DNA of 49,070 bases, taken from the IMG/VR virus record IMGVR_UViG_3300031722_000051, positions 1 through 49,070 of that record; one strand, written 5' to 3'. The translations under genes and the position numbers were made by a program. Under the pieces are notes generated by a model. It was not told where the DNA came from and made no database searches. It saw only the letters and a program-made list of their open reading frames with translations. Shown in pieces: positions 18,592-28,469 of this stretch (within the stretch, counting starts at the first letter, position 1; each line of letters opens with the position of its first letter). The stretch is from a virus.

Positions 18592-19531
18592 GATAGTAGA
18601 CATAGCAGATTTGGATTGCGTATTTTTGACATACGACGAGCCAAAGAAAGAAGAGTTTTGGATTCAGATACAAAATATGGTGCCGTGGGCAAAACGTGTC
18701 GACGGAGTCAAAGGATCCGATAACGCGCACAAGGCAGCAGCCGCAGCATCCGAGACAGAACGCTTCGTGCTGATCGACGGAGATAATCTTCCTGACGCCG
18801 AATTCTTCAACCTGCAGCTTACTTTAGACGCCACGAATGAAGATTGTGCATTTCGTTGGAAAGCACGTAACCACATCAATGGATTGATGTACGGCAACGG
18901 TGGGCTATCTTGCTGGACGAGGAAGTTTATCAACGATATGAAAACTCATGAGAATAGCACTGGTGCCACTGATACAGCCGTTGAGTTTTGCTTTGATCCG
19001 AAGTATATTCCGATGCATAACTGCTACAGCACAACCTATCCCAACGCCACCCCATTCCAAGCTTGGCGTGCAGGCTTCCGTGAGGGCGTGAAGATGTGTC
19101 TCGACCGCGGAGCAAAACCCACCCTCCAAGAATTTAAGGATAAGGTACACGGACGGAACTTCGATCACCTGTGCATTTGGCAGAGCGTGGGTGCTGATGT
19201 TGATAATGGCGATTTTGCAATATGGGGCGCACGGTACGGCACGTATCTAACAATGCTTGACCCGCATTGGGATTACCGAGACGTCCAAGACTTTGATTGC
19301 CTTGCAGATTTGTGGGACGATACTGAGTTCGACTGGCGTACAAAATACGATGGCTGGTCTGACGCCCAATGCGGCATCTGGAACGGTCTTCAACAACGCC
19401 TTACATTGCCGATCGTTGAACTCGACACTGACCAGTCAAAGTTCTTCAAGCATCACTACGCTGCCAGCCACAAAAATCTCGACGTTACGACTACAGAAAT
19501 ATCAGTCATCCGCCGCGTAGAAGGCTGGTAA
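18584..19531 (+). CDS. Glycosyltransferase-like protein (DGDN) of the WR-FRE family
   Basis: A 315-residue protein. Residues ~60-67 RFVLIDGDN give a DxD-like strand end as in GT-A folds. Residues ~165-175 AWRAGFREGVKM and the following CIWQSVGADVDNGDFAIWGA match TWRTAFRECVKL and AVWTTVAHGENSEWCLRGA near the C-terminus of the 752-residue protein encoded at 33535. The two therefore share a domain. It starts inside the previous stop (GATGAGTAA) and ends one base before the first radical SAM gene. Donor and acceptor are unknown. Confidence 0.55.
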   Translation: MSKIVDIADLDCVFLTYDEPKKEEFWIQIQNMVPWAKRVDGVKGSDNAHKAAAAASETERFVLIDGDNLPDAEFFNLQLTLDATNEDCAFRWKARNHINGLMYGNGGLSCWTRKFINDMKTHENSTGATDTAVEFCFDPKYIPMHNCYSTTYPNATPFQAWRAGFREGVKMCLDRGAKPTLQEFKDKVHGRNFDHLCIWQSVGADVDNGDFAIWGARYGTYLTMLDPHWDYRDVQDFDCLADLWDDTEFDWRTKYDGWSDAQCGIWNGLQQRLTLPIVELDTDQSKFFKHHYAASHKNLDVTTTEISVIRRVEGW

Positions 19532-19532
19532 G

Positions 19533-20927
19533 ATGACTGCTAAGAAAAGCGACTTCATGACTGCTGCGGAGAAGATGAAAGAACTTCTCGGCCCTTCCTT
19601 GTGCCTCGCAAAATGGAAACAGGTCAGCCTGCATCTGCCGACTGGGCTCAACAATAGCTGCTACCATCCTCCACTTCACAAAATTCCTGTAAGCTCGCTG
19701 AAACGTGACCCGTCTTCCCTGCACAATACTGATTACAAAAAGCTACAGAGACAGCTCATGCTTGATGGGCAGAAGCCAGCAGAATGTTCGTATTGCTGGT
19801 CAGCAGAAAATAACAACCAGCTGTCTGACCGACACTATCGTTCTGGCGAACCGTGGGCACTGAAAGACTACGATAAGATTGTGGACTCGACAGGAGACGA
19901 GAGTTTCAACCCGTCCTACGTTGAAGTAAATTTCAACCACGGCTGCAACCTAAAATGCTCGTATTGCTCACCGCAGTTTAGCTCGTCGTGGATGCAAGAA
20001 GTAGACAAAGAAGGCGGATACCCGACCGCGTCTAATCACAACTCCCCTGAATATTTTGCTGGAGACTTACGCCCTATACCTGCATCACATCCTAACCCAT
20101 ACGTCGACGCATTTTGGGAATGGTGGCCAACGCTGTATCCTGAGTTAGATCACTTCCGCATGACCGGTGGCGAACCGTTGATGGACAAGAACACCTACAA
20201 GGTATTTGACTATGTGCTCGCAAATCCATCCCCGAAACTGCACCTCGACGTTACTTCGAATTTCTCAGTTGAACCTGTGCTGTTTGACAAATATTTAGGC
20301 TATGTGAAACGTCTATGTAACCGAGATATTTTAGAGCACTTCATGCAATATGTAAGCGTTGACAGCGTAGGCTCGCAAGCAGAGTATATTCGACACGGAT
20401 TGAATTATGACAGAATGCTGTCTAACGTGCATCGTTACCTTTCTGAAAATGAGCAATGCAATAGTTTGACGTTTATCGTAACGATGAACAACCTGTCTAT
20501 CACTAGCATCAAGCCTTTGCTCGAAACGATATTAGCATTGAGAAAACAATACAGCAAGACCTATCAACGTGTATGGTTCGATACTCCATTACTGCGCAAA
20601 CCAGACTGGCAAAGCATACAGATTTTGCCGTATGAATACAGCGACCAGCTTGAAGAAGTAGCAAACTGGATGGAAGAGAATCAATGCACTGAGCAAGACT
20701 GGCATAACGGATTTAAGGATTACGAAATTCAACGTATGCGTCGAAATGTCGACTGGATGCGTGAGACATTGCCTGATATTACATTAGCAAGTCATCGTGC
20801 TGACTTCTATAGATTCTTCAACGAGCATGATCGCCGTCGCAACACAGATTTCTTAGCAACGTTCCCGGAGATGACTTCATGGTGGAACGAGACTCAGCGT
20901 CTTGCTAACGCACAATTCAAGAGGTAA
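19533..20927 (+). CDS. Radical SAM enzyme 1 (twitch-type)
   Basis: A 464-residue protein. CNLKCSYC (residues ~137-144) is the CxxxCxxC site for the SAM-binding [4Fe-4S] cluster. GGEPLMD is the SAM-amino-group motif, and VSVDSVGSQAEYIRHG follows. The N-terminal ~95 residues hold extra Cys (LCLAKW, SCYHPP, ECSYCW), resembling a twitch-type auxiliary cluster region. Near the end RRRNTDFLATFPE is a shared signature. It is closest to enzyme 2, sharing SLHNT/IHNT and PAECxYCW. The substrate is unknown. It follows the GT-like gene after one base, with GAAGG as ribosome-binding site. Confidence 0.85.
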   Translation: MTAKKSDFMTAAEKMKELLGPSLCLAKWKQVSLHLPTGLNNSCYHPPLHKIPVSSLKRDPSSLHNTDYKKLQRQLMLDGQKPAECSYCWSAENNNQLSDRHYRSGEPWALKDYDKIVDSTGDESFNPSYVEVNFNHGCNLKCSYCSPQFSSSWMQEVDKEGGYPTASNHNSPEYFAGDLRPIPASHPNPYVDAFWEWWPTLYPELDHFRMTGGEPLMDKNTYKVFDYVLANPSPKLHLDVTSNFSVEPVLFDKYLGYVKRLCNRDILEHFMQYVSVDSVGSQAEYIRHGLNYDRMLSNVHRYLSENEQCNSLTFIVTMNNLSITSIKPLLETILALRKQYSKTYQRVWFDTPLLRKPDWQSIQILPYEYSDQLEEVANWMEENQCTEQDWHNGFKDYEIQRMRRNVDWMRETLPDITLASHRADFYRFFNEHDRRRNTDFLATFPEMTSWWNETQRLANAQFKR

Positions 20928-20928
20928 C

Positions 20929-22404
20929 ATGTCAAGTAGAAAAGCAAACGAATCGCTCGCACAATACAAGATACGGGTTATAGACCCTATCTCTGAATCC
21001 TATTGCGCTGCAAAATGGTTGAATTCGACTATCTGGCTGGGTCACGGGCAAACAACATCATGCCATCACCCAGCAGCGCATAGAATCGACGTTGAAGAAA
21101 TCAAGACTAACCCTTCTGCTATTCACAACACGCCACACAAGAAGCAAATGAGGAAGATGATGCTTGAAGGCATCCGCCCTGCTGAATGTGAATACTGTTG
21201 GAAAGCTGAAGACATGAATCGCGACGTTATCAGCGACCGAGTCTACAAGACAGAAATTCACAGCGAAGAAGAGATAGCCAAGACCGTAGCAATGCCGTGG
21301 AATGCAGATTCTGAACTGAAGACATTAGAGGTTAGCTTTGATCGAACCTGTAACTTCGCCTGCTCTTACTGTAACCCAGGATTCAGCACGACGTGGGTTA
21401 AGGACATCAAGAAGAATGGTCCGTATCAGAATCTGCTTAGTGATGCTCGTGGTCATTTCATTGATACCTCGCCGTGGGCTGAAAGTCCGTCGAATGAGAC
21501 CGACAATCCCTACATCCAAGCCTTTTGGAAATGGTGGGAATCTAGCCTGCAAGATAACCTCGAAGAGATTCGCATCACCGGCGGCGAGCCATTGATGTCG
21601 AACTCAGTGTGGAAGCTGTTTGACTGGTTTAAGAATCATCCCGAGAAAGCATCACGCCTACGTTATGCAATCAACTCTAACCTGGTGCCTAAGCCAGCGT
21701 TACTTGACAAGCTGATTGAAATGAGCCATCATGTGCCTAACTTAGAGATCTACACTAGCAACGAAAGCGTAGGTGCCCAGAGCGAATATATCCGAGACGG
21801 AATGGATTACAAGCAATGGCTAGCAAATATTGAGCGTCTAATTGTTGAAGGCAACGTAAAAGAAATTCACGTTATGATGACGATCAACAGTTTATGCTTA
21901 GACAGCATCACTAAGTTTCTAAACGACACGTTAATCATCAAACGTAAATATGGCGTAGATTACTGCAACGTGTCGTTGAACATTTTACGATTTCCGAGTT
22001 TTCAGTCGTGCGCTATTTTGCCGGAAGCATTGAAGTTGATGTATAAGTACCGTTTACAAATGTGGTTAGACTGGCATGTCACTGAGGATGAGCGTGATAT
22101 GAATGGCAGATCATTGCTAGTTGAATCTGAGATAGCACAAATACAGCGGCTGATTGATTACTTAGACGTAGTGAAGACTCCTCACAGATATACGTCAGAA
22201 ACGCCTCAGCTATACAATGACTTCCGTCAATTCTACGAGCAATATGACATTCGTCGAAACAAAAATTTCAGAGAAACCTTTCCTGGACCGTTGACAGAAT
22301 TTATTGATAGCATCCCCTTAGTCTCAGGTAATGCGCCGGTCGTAGTAAATCCGTTGACTGCTGAAGCCGGCTATGTCAGTGACGAACTCGCTGATGGAAA
22401 ATAA
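20929..22404 (+). CDS. Radical SAM enzyme 2 (twitch-type), altered SxD motif
   Basis: A 491-residue protein. ATG 20929 has a good AAGAGG site and follows the previous stop by one base; an earlier in-frame start at 20902 is unlikely. CNFACSYC (~140-147) and GGEPLMS are intact. The strand after GGEP reads TSNESVGAQSEYIRDG, where all seven siblings have an S-[VIL]-D core; here it is S-N-E. The N-terminal Cys pattern (YCAAKW, SCHHPAAH, ECEYCW) matches enzyme 1, so these two are sister genes. The altered motif may change the substrate contact. Confidence 0.85.
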   Translation: MSSRKANESLAQYKIRVIDPISESYCAAKWLNSTIWLGHGQTTSCHHPAAHRIDVEEIKTNPSAIHNTPHKKQMRKMMLEGIRPAECEYCWKAEDMNRDVISDRVYKTEIHSEEEIAKTVAMPWNADSELKTLEVSFDRTCNFACSYCNPGFSTTWVKDIKKNGPYQNLLSDARGHFIDTSPWAESPSNETDNPYIQAFWKWWESSLQDNLEEIRITGGEPLMSNSVWKLFDWFKNHPEKASRLRYAINSNLVPKPALLDKLIEMSHHVPNLEIYTSNESVGAQSEYIRDGMDYKQWLANIERLIVEGNVKEIHVMMTINSLCLDSITKFLNDTLIIKRKYGVDYCNVSLNILRFPSFQSCAILPEALKLMYKYRLQMWLDWHVTEDERDMNGRSLLVESEIAQIQRLIDYLDVVKTPHRYTSETPQLYNDFRQFYEQYDIRRNKNFRETFPGPLTEFIDSIPLVSGNAPVVVNPLTAEAGYVSDELADGK

Positions 22405-23524
22405 GGTATGGTGTCCATTACCATGGACTGGTCTGTTCATTGATGAAAATTCCATTAGCCCATGCACCTACGCCCGCCAGAGATTATCTTGCTCGTCAAT
22501 AGAAGATTACCGATCACATCCGTTCCTTGTAAAACTGAAACAGGATCTAACGGAAGGTACTGCTAATACTATCTGCGAATATTGCGATAACTTTGGCAGC
22601 ACTGGTCAAGAATTCACTCCGCGGGTTATGGCTCGCAATGCCTTCCTTAAAGAGCGTGACGTTGCTGATATTTATTCTACTGATTTTGAAGTCTGTGAAG
22701 TACGGTTCTCGAATGTGTGTAATTTCAAATGCCGCACCTGTTCCCCTATGTCGAGCTCGTTGATTGCAGCCGAGGAACGTAATGCTGGAAAGGAATTGCG
22801 TCATCCTATAGTGATCGAATATATGGGCCCGACGTTAGTCGATCAAGTGAAACAAATAGCGGGTGGTTTGAAGGTGCTGAAGTTTAGTGGCGGCGAACCG
22901 ATCATGATGCCACAGGTATGGGAATTGTTGCATTATCTTATTACAACCGGCAAAAGTCCAGACATTGATATTTGGTACGATACTAACGGAAGCAACCTCA
23001 CGTTTAAGAACACCTCGATAATTGATTTGTGGTCTAAGTTTAGATCCGTCAACGTTACTGTGAGTTTAGACGCATTAGGCAGCGTTGCAGAGTACTGGAG
23101 GAACGGAACAATATGGGACAAGGTAAATAGCAATCTGCGAGCGATGATTAATTCTGGGCTCGCGAATGTTCGAGTAAATACTGTTGCTACCTGGGTTACT
23201 GCTTTTCAAATCGCTCCACTTTATCAACACTTAGTAACTGAGTATGGTATTTACCCGCAACTAAGCCGGGTCGACTCGTACAAAAACCTGTTGTCAATCC
23301 AGGTGTTGAGTCAGATGAAAAAGGATATGATCTCGAACGAACTACGATTACTACCGGCCGATGATCCAATTCAGCAGGCAATGATTGAAAATCTAATAGA
23401 GCACATGAACGCTAAGGATCTATCGCATTTAACGGCTGACTCATTAGCAGAACAATTCAAGCTGGACGCCAGGAGAGGAGAATCATTCTTTGATATTTTC
23501 CCTGAACACAAGGATTTACAATGA
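22394..23524 (+). CDS. Radical SAM enzyme 3 (twitch-type)
   Basis: A 376-residue protein. ATG 22394 gives MENKVWCPLPWTGL, aligning with sibling starts (VFCIVPW, FCSLPF); ATG 22373 is an in-frame alternative. CNFKCRTC (~107-114), GGEPIMM and VSLDALGSVAEYWRNG are the core motifs. The N-terminal cysteines are WCPLPW, ISPC and ICEYC; SPC-T replaces the usual CC pair. It overlaps the preceding stop by 11 bases and the following start by 4. It is shorter than its siblings. Confidence 0.85.
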   Translation: MENKVWCPLPWTGLFIDENSISPCTYARQRLSCSSIEDYRSHPFLVKLKQDLTEGTANTICEYCDNFGSTGQEFTPRVMARNAFLKERDVADIYSTDFEVCEVRFSNVCNFKCRTCSPMSSSLIAAEERNAGKELRHPIVIEYMGPTLVDQVKQIAGGLKVLKFSGGEPIMMPQVWELLHYLITTGKSPDIDIWYDTNGSNLTFKNTSIIDLWSKFRSVNVTVSLDALGSVAEYWRNGTIWDKVNSNLRAMINSGLANVRVNTVATWVTAFQIAPLYQHLVTEYGIYPQLSRVDSYKNLLSIQVLSQMKKDMISNELRLLPADDPIQQAMIENLIEHMNAKDLSHLTADSLAEQFKLDARRGESFFDIFPEHKDLQ

Positions 23525-24903
23525 ACAAAATCATCCCGATATGGGAACACGGCCAATTAAGCCCAGACAGTCCAAACAAGGTGTTCTGCACTGCGCCCTG
23601 GACCCATACCTATATCTCGCCACAATCTGAGCGCCGTCTATGCTGCGCCTCTCGTGAGCAGCATAGCTTTCAAAAGCAATACATTGACGCTAGCAATGAC
23701 AAGGCGTATGGCGAGGTGACTGAGAGCAAGACGGCACTTTCGGACTACCAGCCTGATACTTTAGCAGAGCACTGGAATTCACCATATATGCGCGACCTAC
23801 GCGTCAAGCTGATGGCAGGCGAGGAAATATCCCAGTGTGACGTCTGCAACAAGGATCTCTTATCTGTCAGCTCATACCGCAAGTGGTTCACTGGGTACCT
23901 ATTCCAAGACAAGATCCAGCAATGTTTCGATTCTACTGACGAGACAGGGTTCACAACCATGGAGCCAATCAGCTTCGATTACCGCTTCAGTAACCTATGC
24001 AACTTCAAGTGCCGTATGTGCGGAGAGCAGCTGAGCTCATCCTGGGAATCAGAGAAGAAGAAGCACGACCTATGGAGCCCTAAGAATCAGCCGTTCATGA
24101 TCACTGAGGTCAAGACGGCGATGCTGAATTTTCAGCAGACGGTCGTCGAGCCAGAGTTTCGCGACGCGGTAACGAGAGGCATCGTTGAGGAATGCTATTG
24201 GGTAGGTGGAGAACCGCTCATGTACGATATTCATTGGTGGACCCTGCAGGAGATGGTGAAGAATGGCAGCGCGAAAAACTGCTACCTACGCTACAACAGC
24301 AACCTAAGCCGCACGAGATTCAATGGCGTCGATCTCTATGATTATCTCCCTCAGTTTAAGAACTGGCAGATGTGCGCAAGCATTGACGGAACTGGTAAGA
24401 TAGGTGAATATATCCGCACTGGTTTGAAGTGGGACGAATGGTTAGAAAACTTCAAGAGAGGTCTTGCCCTACCTCACGGTAATGAGAGGATGATCATCGA
24501 CCTAACGATCACCGGACCAGGTATGTTCGGGCTGAAGGAAATCTTCGATCTGAGCCGAGAGCTAGACGTAAAGATCGAGACGAAGATCATGTTCGCCTTC
24601 CACGCAGACGTGATGTTCACCGCTATGTCTTGGCCACGAGAGATTCTGAATCGGATCATTGACGAGAACCTGACCTATATGCTGCCACTCGCAACCGTCA
24701 AGCAGCGATCCTTGCTCACGACCTTAGAATCAATGCGGCACCGGTCCACCCATGCAGAAGCCTACCCAGAAGAATACCAGACCAAGGCCCGCCAAGGGAA
24801 AGAGTGGCTTGAGAAGATAGAAACCATCCGCAATGACTCTTACACCATTGCTGACATTTATGCAACCGATCCGGCACTCTCCGCCTGGTGGAGCAACCTA
24901 TGA
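23521..24903 (+). CDS. Radical SAM enzyme 4 (twitch-type)
   Basis: A 460-residue protein starting at an ATGA overlap. CNFKCRMC (~158-165), GGEPLMYD and ASIDGTGKIGEYIRTG are intact. The N-terminal Cys region is VFCTAPWTHTYISP, LCCASRE and QCDVC, set further from the radical SAM core than in the siblings by an insert. Codon use is noticeably more GC-rich than in enzyme 3, hinting at separate ancestry within the array. It ends in an ATGA overlap with enzyme 5. Confidence 0.85.
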   Translation: MNKIIPIWEHGQLSPDSPNKVFCTAPWTHTYISPQSERRLCCASREQHSFQKQYIDASNDKAYGEVTESKTALSDYQPDTLAEHWNSPYMRDLRVKLMAGEEISQCDVCNKDLLSVSSYRKWFTGYLFQDKIQQCFDSTDETGFTTMEPISFDYRFSNLCNFKCRMCGEQLSSSWESEKKKHDLWSPKNQPFMITEVKTAMLNFQQTVVEPEFRDAVTRGIVEECYWVGGEPLMYDIHWWTLQEMVKNGSAKNCYLRYNSNLSRTRFNGVDLYDYLPQFKNWQMCASIDGTGKIGEYIRTGLKWDEWLENFKRGLALPHGNERMIIDLTITGPGMFGLKEIFDLSRELDVKIETKIMFAFHADVMFTAMSWPREILNRIIDENLTYMLPLATVKQRSLLTTLESMRHRSTHAEAYPEEYQTKARQGKEWLEKIETIRNDSYTIADIYATDPALSAWWSNL

Positions 24904-26096
24904 GCACCTTTTGTAGCTTACCTTTTGTACATCTCGCAACTCATCCTCACGGTGGCGTCACCCTTTGTTGCGTGAGCGATTTTACCAACGCGAAAAACAG
25001 CTCGAGAAACTTTAATAATGGTTCTCCACAGTATCTCAACCTAAACAACAATACGGTCGAAGACGTGATGAACAGCGATTACTTCAAAGGCGTTCGCCTG
25101 CAGATGCTGAACAACGAGCAGCCCGAAGCTTGTAGACGTTGTTATCTAGAAGAAACTGCCGGCATTCGTAGCAAGAGAATAGAAGAGAACGAGCGTCTAC
25201 AGTTCACAGAAGACATCGCCCGAGCGACTACGAGCGAGGCCGGTGCCATCCCTGTAAATTTCAAGTTCGTTGAGCTACGCCTTGGCAATCTGTGCAATGT
25301 GAAATGCCGTACCTGCAATCCATCCAGCAGTACGAGCTGGTCATCAGAATATATGAAGCTTCAGAAGGAGATTACCTTTGTTACTCAGTACGATAAGAGC
25401 ATCAACAGCTCGTGGACAGAGAACGACGAATTTTGGGATGACCTGCTCGCACACTGTGACGATCTCCAGTTACTCTACATCAACGGCGGTGAACCTACGC
25501 TCGTCGAAAAGCATTGGAAATTCCTACAGAAACTGATCGACCGGGGCCTACACAGGCAGGTAACCCTCTGGTACAACATCAACATGACTAACCTGCCTGA
25601 TAAGTTGATTGCGATATGGAAACAGTTTAAAGCCGTTCAAGTATCATGCAGCATCGACGATTTAGGCAAGCGTAACGAATACATTCGTACTGGGACTAAG
25701 TGGCATGACGTTGTAAATAATTTGAACAAGTTACAGAGCCTGCCGTGGATACATGTTAGCGTATGTCAAACAGTGAGTTGGTTAAACGTGATGTATTTGA
25801 ACGAATTTCATGAGTTTATGGCTAAACGTAATCTGTCGGTGTATATGAATTTTGTGCATGATCCGAAATTTTTGTCGATTCGAATACTGCCAAAAACGTG
25901 CGTGTCGAAGGTGCTGCCATGCAGTAACACATTGCCGCAACATCAGATTGACGCTATAATTTCGAATCTTGCAGTAGAAGAAAATGCGAGTCAGTGGGAT
26001 AACGGCGTTAAATACAATGCGTGGTTAGATTCATCTAGAAATACTTCTTTAAGAACGACTTTCTCCCGCATTTTTGAGATTATTCCTAATGAGTGA
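24900..26096 (+). CDS. Radical SAM enzyme 5 (twitch-type)
   Basis: A 398-residue protein. ATG 24900 is within the TATGA overlap and yields MSTFCSLPFVHL; the frame also opens upstream at 24888. N-terminal Cys: TFC, LCC and ACRRCYLEE. The core is CNVKCRTC (~131-138), GGEPTLVE and CSIDDLGKRNEYIRTG. Base composition changes inside the gene near 25,600: the 5' part uses many C/G-ending codons, the 3' part many A/T-ending ones. The end resembles the D-x-x-R-N signature (LDSSRNTSLRTTF). The substrate is unknown. Confidence 0.85.
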   Translation: MSTFCSLPFVHLATHPHGGVTLCCVSDFTNAKNSSRNFNNGSPQYLNLNNNTVEDVMNSDYFKGVRLQMLNNEQPEACRRCYLEETAGIRSKRIEENERLQFTEDIARATTSEAGAIPVNFKFVELRLGNLCNVKCRTCNPSSSTSWSSEYMKLQKEITFVTQYDKSINSSWTENDEFWDDLLAHCDDLQLLYINGGEPTLVEKHWKFLQKLIDRGLHRQVTLWYNINMTNLPDKLIAIWKQFKAVQVSCSIDDLGKRNEYIRTGTKWHDVVNNLNKLQSLPWIHVSVCQTVSWLNVMYLNEFHEFMAKRNLSVYMNFVHDPKFLSIRILPKTCVSKVLPCSNTLPQHQIDAIISNLAVEENASQWDNGVKYNAWLDSSRNTSLRTTFSRIFEIIPNE

Positions 26097-27288
26097 TAAA
26101 GTATTTTGCATTGTGCCTTGGGTGCATTTGCATGTTTGGCCTAACGGACAAGCTTACCCGTGCTGCCTTACATCGTGGAACCACCCTGTCGGGAATATAA
26201 ATCAAACTCCGATGATTGACGTATGGAACAGTGACGGTATGAAGCAGCTTCGAAAAAACATCATAGCTGGTGTCCCGTCAGACAGTTGTTCACGTTGTTA
26301 CGAATGCGAAGAGAATGGTGGACGTAGTCATAGGCAAAATTTGAATGATGATTACAAGCATCGTTTCCACGAAGTAGAAGAAACCCACAGTGACGGTACG
26401 GTTGACGAAATGAGTTTGTCGTACTACGATATTCGATTTAGTAATTTTTGCAACTTCAAATGCAGAACCTGCGGCCCAGAACTAAGCTCGGGGTGGTACG
26501 AAGATAGTGTGGCATTAGGCCACATTCCAGACACAGCTAAGAAATTTATTCGACTCCACGAGACGCCAGATCAAGTATGGGAAGAAATTGCACCACACCT
26601 TAGTAAGGTAGAAAAAATCTACTTTGCAGGCGGAGAGCCATTGCTCATTGACGAGCACTATAAGATACTGAAGTATCTAATTGCAAATAATCAAACTGAT
26701 GTTTTCCTAGGATATAACACCAATTTCTCAACGTTGAAATACAAAGATAATAACTGTCTAGAGTTGTGGAAGCATTTCTCTAAGGTTTACATAGGTGTGA
26801 GCTTAGACGGTTACGGTGAAATAGGAGAGTATATTCGAGATGGATTAGTGTGGAGTCGACTAGAGGACAACATTCGACAATTTAAAGCAGCGTTGCCTAA
26901 TGCAGATCTCATCATTAGCTGTACTCTTAGCATATTTAACGCTCTACACATGCCAGAGTTTCATAGATACATGGTGGATCAAGGCCTTATCAAGCCGGGC
27001 GATTGGGACGTAAATATTTTACTGTATCCGGAGCATTATAGGATACAGATGTTGCCAGACCAGTATAAAGATGAATTCTTCAAAAAATACCAAGACACTA
27101 TTGATTGGTTAGAGCAGAATACAACGTTATCTAGAGCAGCTGACGGGTATAGGGCTGCAATGGCAGCAGTAAAAAATGCACCGCCAGTGCCACCGGAACG
27201 GTTAACGAAATTCCGAGCACTGACTGCTCAACTTGACCAGTTACGGAAACAAGATTTTGCAACGACATTTAAAGGATATAACATTTGA
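26089..27288 (+). CDS. Radical SAM enzyme 6 (twitch-type)
   Basis: A 399-residue protein. ATG 26089 lies in an 8-base overlap with the preceding gene. N-terminal VFCIVPWVHLHVWPNGQAYP precedes CC, then CSRCYECEENG, a clear twitch-like arrangement with one extra Cys. The core is CNFKCRTC (~119-126), GGEPLLID and VSLDGYGEIGEYIRDG. The closing segment LDQLRKQDFATTF is a weak version of the shared C-terminal signature. AAAGGA near its 3' end serves as ribosome-binding site for the TTG-starting next gene. Confidence 0.85.
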   Translation: MSDKVFCIVPWVHLHVWPNGQAYPCCLTSWNHPVGNINQTPMIDVWNSDGMKQLRKNIIAGVPSDSCSRCYECEENGGRSHRQNLNDDYKHRFHEVEETHSDGTVDEMSLSYYDIRFSNFCNFKCRTCGPELSSGWYEDSVALGHIPDTAKKFIRLHETPDQVWEEIAPHLSKVEKIYFAGGEPLLIDEHYKILKYLIANNQTDVFLGYNTNFSTLKYKDNNCLELWKHFSKVYIGVSLDGYGEIGEYIRDGLVWSRLEDNIRQFKAALPNADLIISCTLSIFNALHMPEFHRYMVDQGLIKPGDWDVNILLYPEHYRIQMLPDQYKDEFFKKYQDTIDWLEQNTTLSRAADGYRAAMAAVKNAPPVPPERLTKFRALTAQLDQLRKQDFATTFKGYNI

Positions 27289-28469
27289 GCTCAAAAACCG
27301 CAGCACAAATTCTGCAAGATAAAGGATTGCCATCTAACTTTTGCGCTCTCCCGTTTGTAGCAGTAGAATGTAAAACTGACGGCAATGCTAGCGTCTGTTG
27401 CGTTCATCAAGGATCTATCCCGGATTTTAATTTTGCTAACAACACTATCAGCGAAGCATTTGACAGTAAATGGTACAAAGACATTCAGCAGGAATTCTTA
27501 GATAATAAGCAACCTGCCGGATGCCGTAATTGCTTCAACGAAGAAAAAGCCGGTATTCATAGTAAGCGAGAACGGGAAATCATTCGCCTGGCTCAGTATA
27601 TTCCGGAAGCAATAGCTAAACCAGAAATCAAATACTTAGACTTAAAGTTTGGCAATACCTGCAATCTAAAATGCCGAACCTGTTGCAGCTTCTCTAGCAG
27701 CAAATGGGGAACCGACGAAGCTGCGCTAAACCCCTGGGGGCCAGAAGGTGTAATCATGTGGAACAATCTAGGCAAGTGGCCAAAGGATAATTCTAAATTT
27801 TGGAATGACTTGTTTCGATATTCAGAATCTGTAGATTGGTTTGAACTGTTTGGTGGAGAACCAATGGTGTTGAAAGAGCACATGACGTTTTTGACGAACA
27901 TGACCTCTACGGTAGATTGCAGTAACAAAAACTTGAGCTACAATACGAACGGTACTCAAGACATGACACAGTATTTTGAACACTGGAGAAAGTTTAAGAA
28001 GGTTCAGATATTCTTCAGCATTGACGGTGTCGGCCCAAGATTCGAATACATGAGGCACCCTGCTAAGTGGGACGAAGTTAATGCAAACATCAATAAATTA
28101 CTAGCAGCTAATCTACCGTCTGTATCGGTGAATTTCTTCTGCACAGTGAGCGCATTTAACGTCTGGTACTTAGATGAGGTTGCTTCCTGGGCAAAACAGT
28201 ATCCGAATTGCCAACTTCTGTGGAACATGGTGTCTGAGCCCAAGCATTACTCGGCTAAATGTCTACCGAGATCAGTTAAAGATGCGTTGAAGGACAGGTT
28301 ACTAAATTCGCCTAACGTAGAGCATTTTGCACCTATCTACAATTACGTAGACACTCCGGAGGAACCCGACAATTATCAAGAATTCAAACGGATTATGTCT
28401 ATTGTTGACCCAAGACGTAACGAAGATTACTACCAAATATTCCAAGAATATGCAAGGCTACTACCATGA
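27285..28469 (+). CDS. Radical SAM enzyme 7 (twitch-type), TTG start
   Basis: A 394-residue protein. The start is TTG at 27285, inside the previous stop (TTTGA), with AAAGGA 8-9 bases upstream; no nearby ATG fits the N-terminal domain. N-terminal FCALPFVAVECKTDG, VCC and GCRNCFNEEKAG form the Cys region. The core is CNLKCRTC (~125-132) followed by another Cys, with GGEPMVLK and FSIDGVGPRFEYMRHP. The C-terminus has DPRRNEDYYQIFQE. It ends in an ATGA overlap with enzyme 8. Confidence 0.85.
   Translation: MSSKTAAQILQDKGLPSNFCALPFVAVECKTDGNASVCCVHQGSIPDFNFANNTISEAFDSKWYKDIQQEFLDNKQPAGCRNCFNEEKAGIHSKREREIIRLAQYIPEAIAKPEIKYLDLKFGNTCNLKCRTCCSFSSSKWGTDEAALNPWGPEGVIMWNNLGKWPKDNSKFWNDLFRYSESVDWFELFGGEPMVLKEHMTFLTNMTSTVDCSNKNLSYNTNGTQDMTQYFEHWRKFKKVQIFFSIDGVGPRFEYMRHPAKWDEVNANINKLLAANLPSVSVNFFCTVSAFNVWYLDEVASWAKQYPNCQLLWNMVSEPKHYSAKCLPRSVKDALKDRLLNSPNVEHFAPIYNYVDTPEEPDNYQEFKRIMSIVDPRRNEDYYQIFQEYARLLP

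Noticed and set aside
26189-26202. ATATAAATC as a late promoter
   Set aside because: It is inside a radical SAM coding region, mismatched at the last base, with no gene start just downstream.
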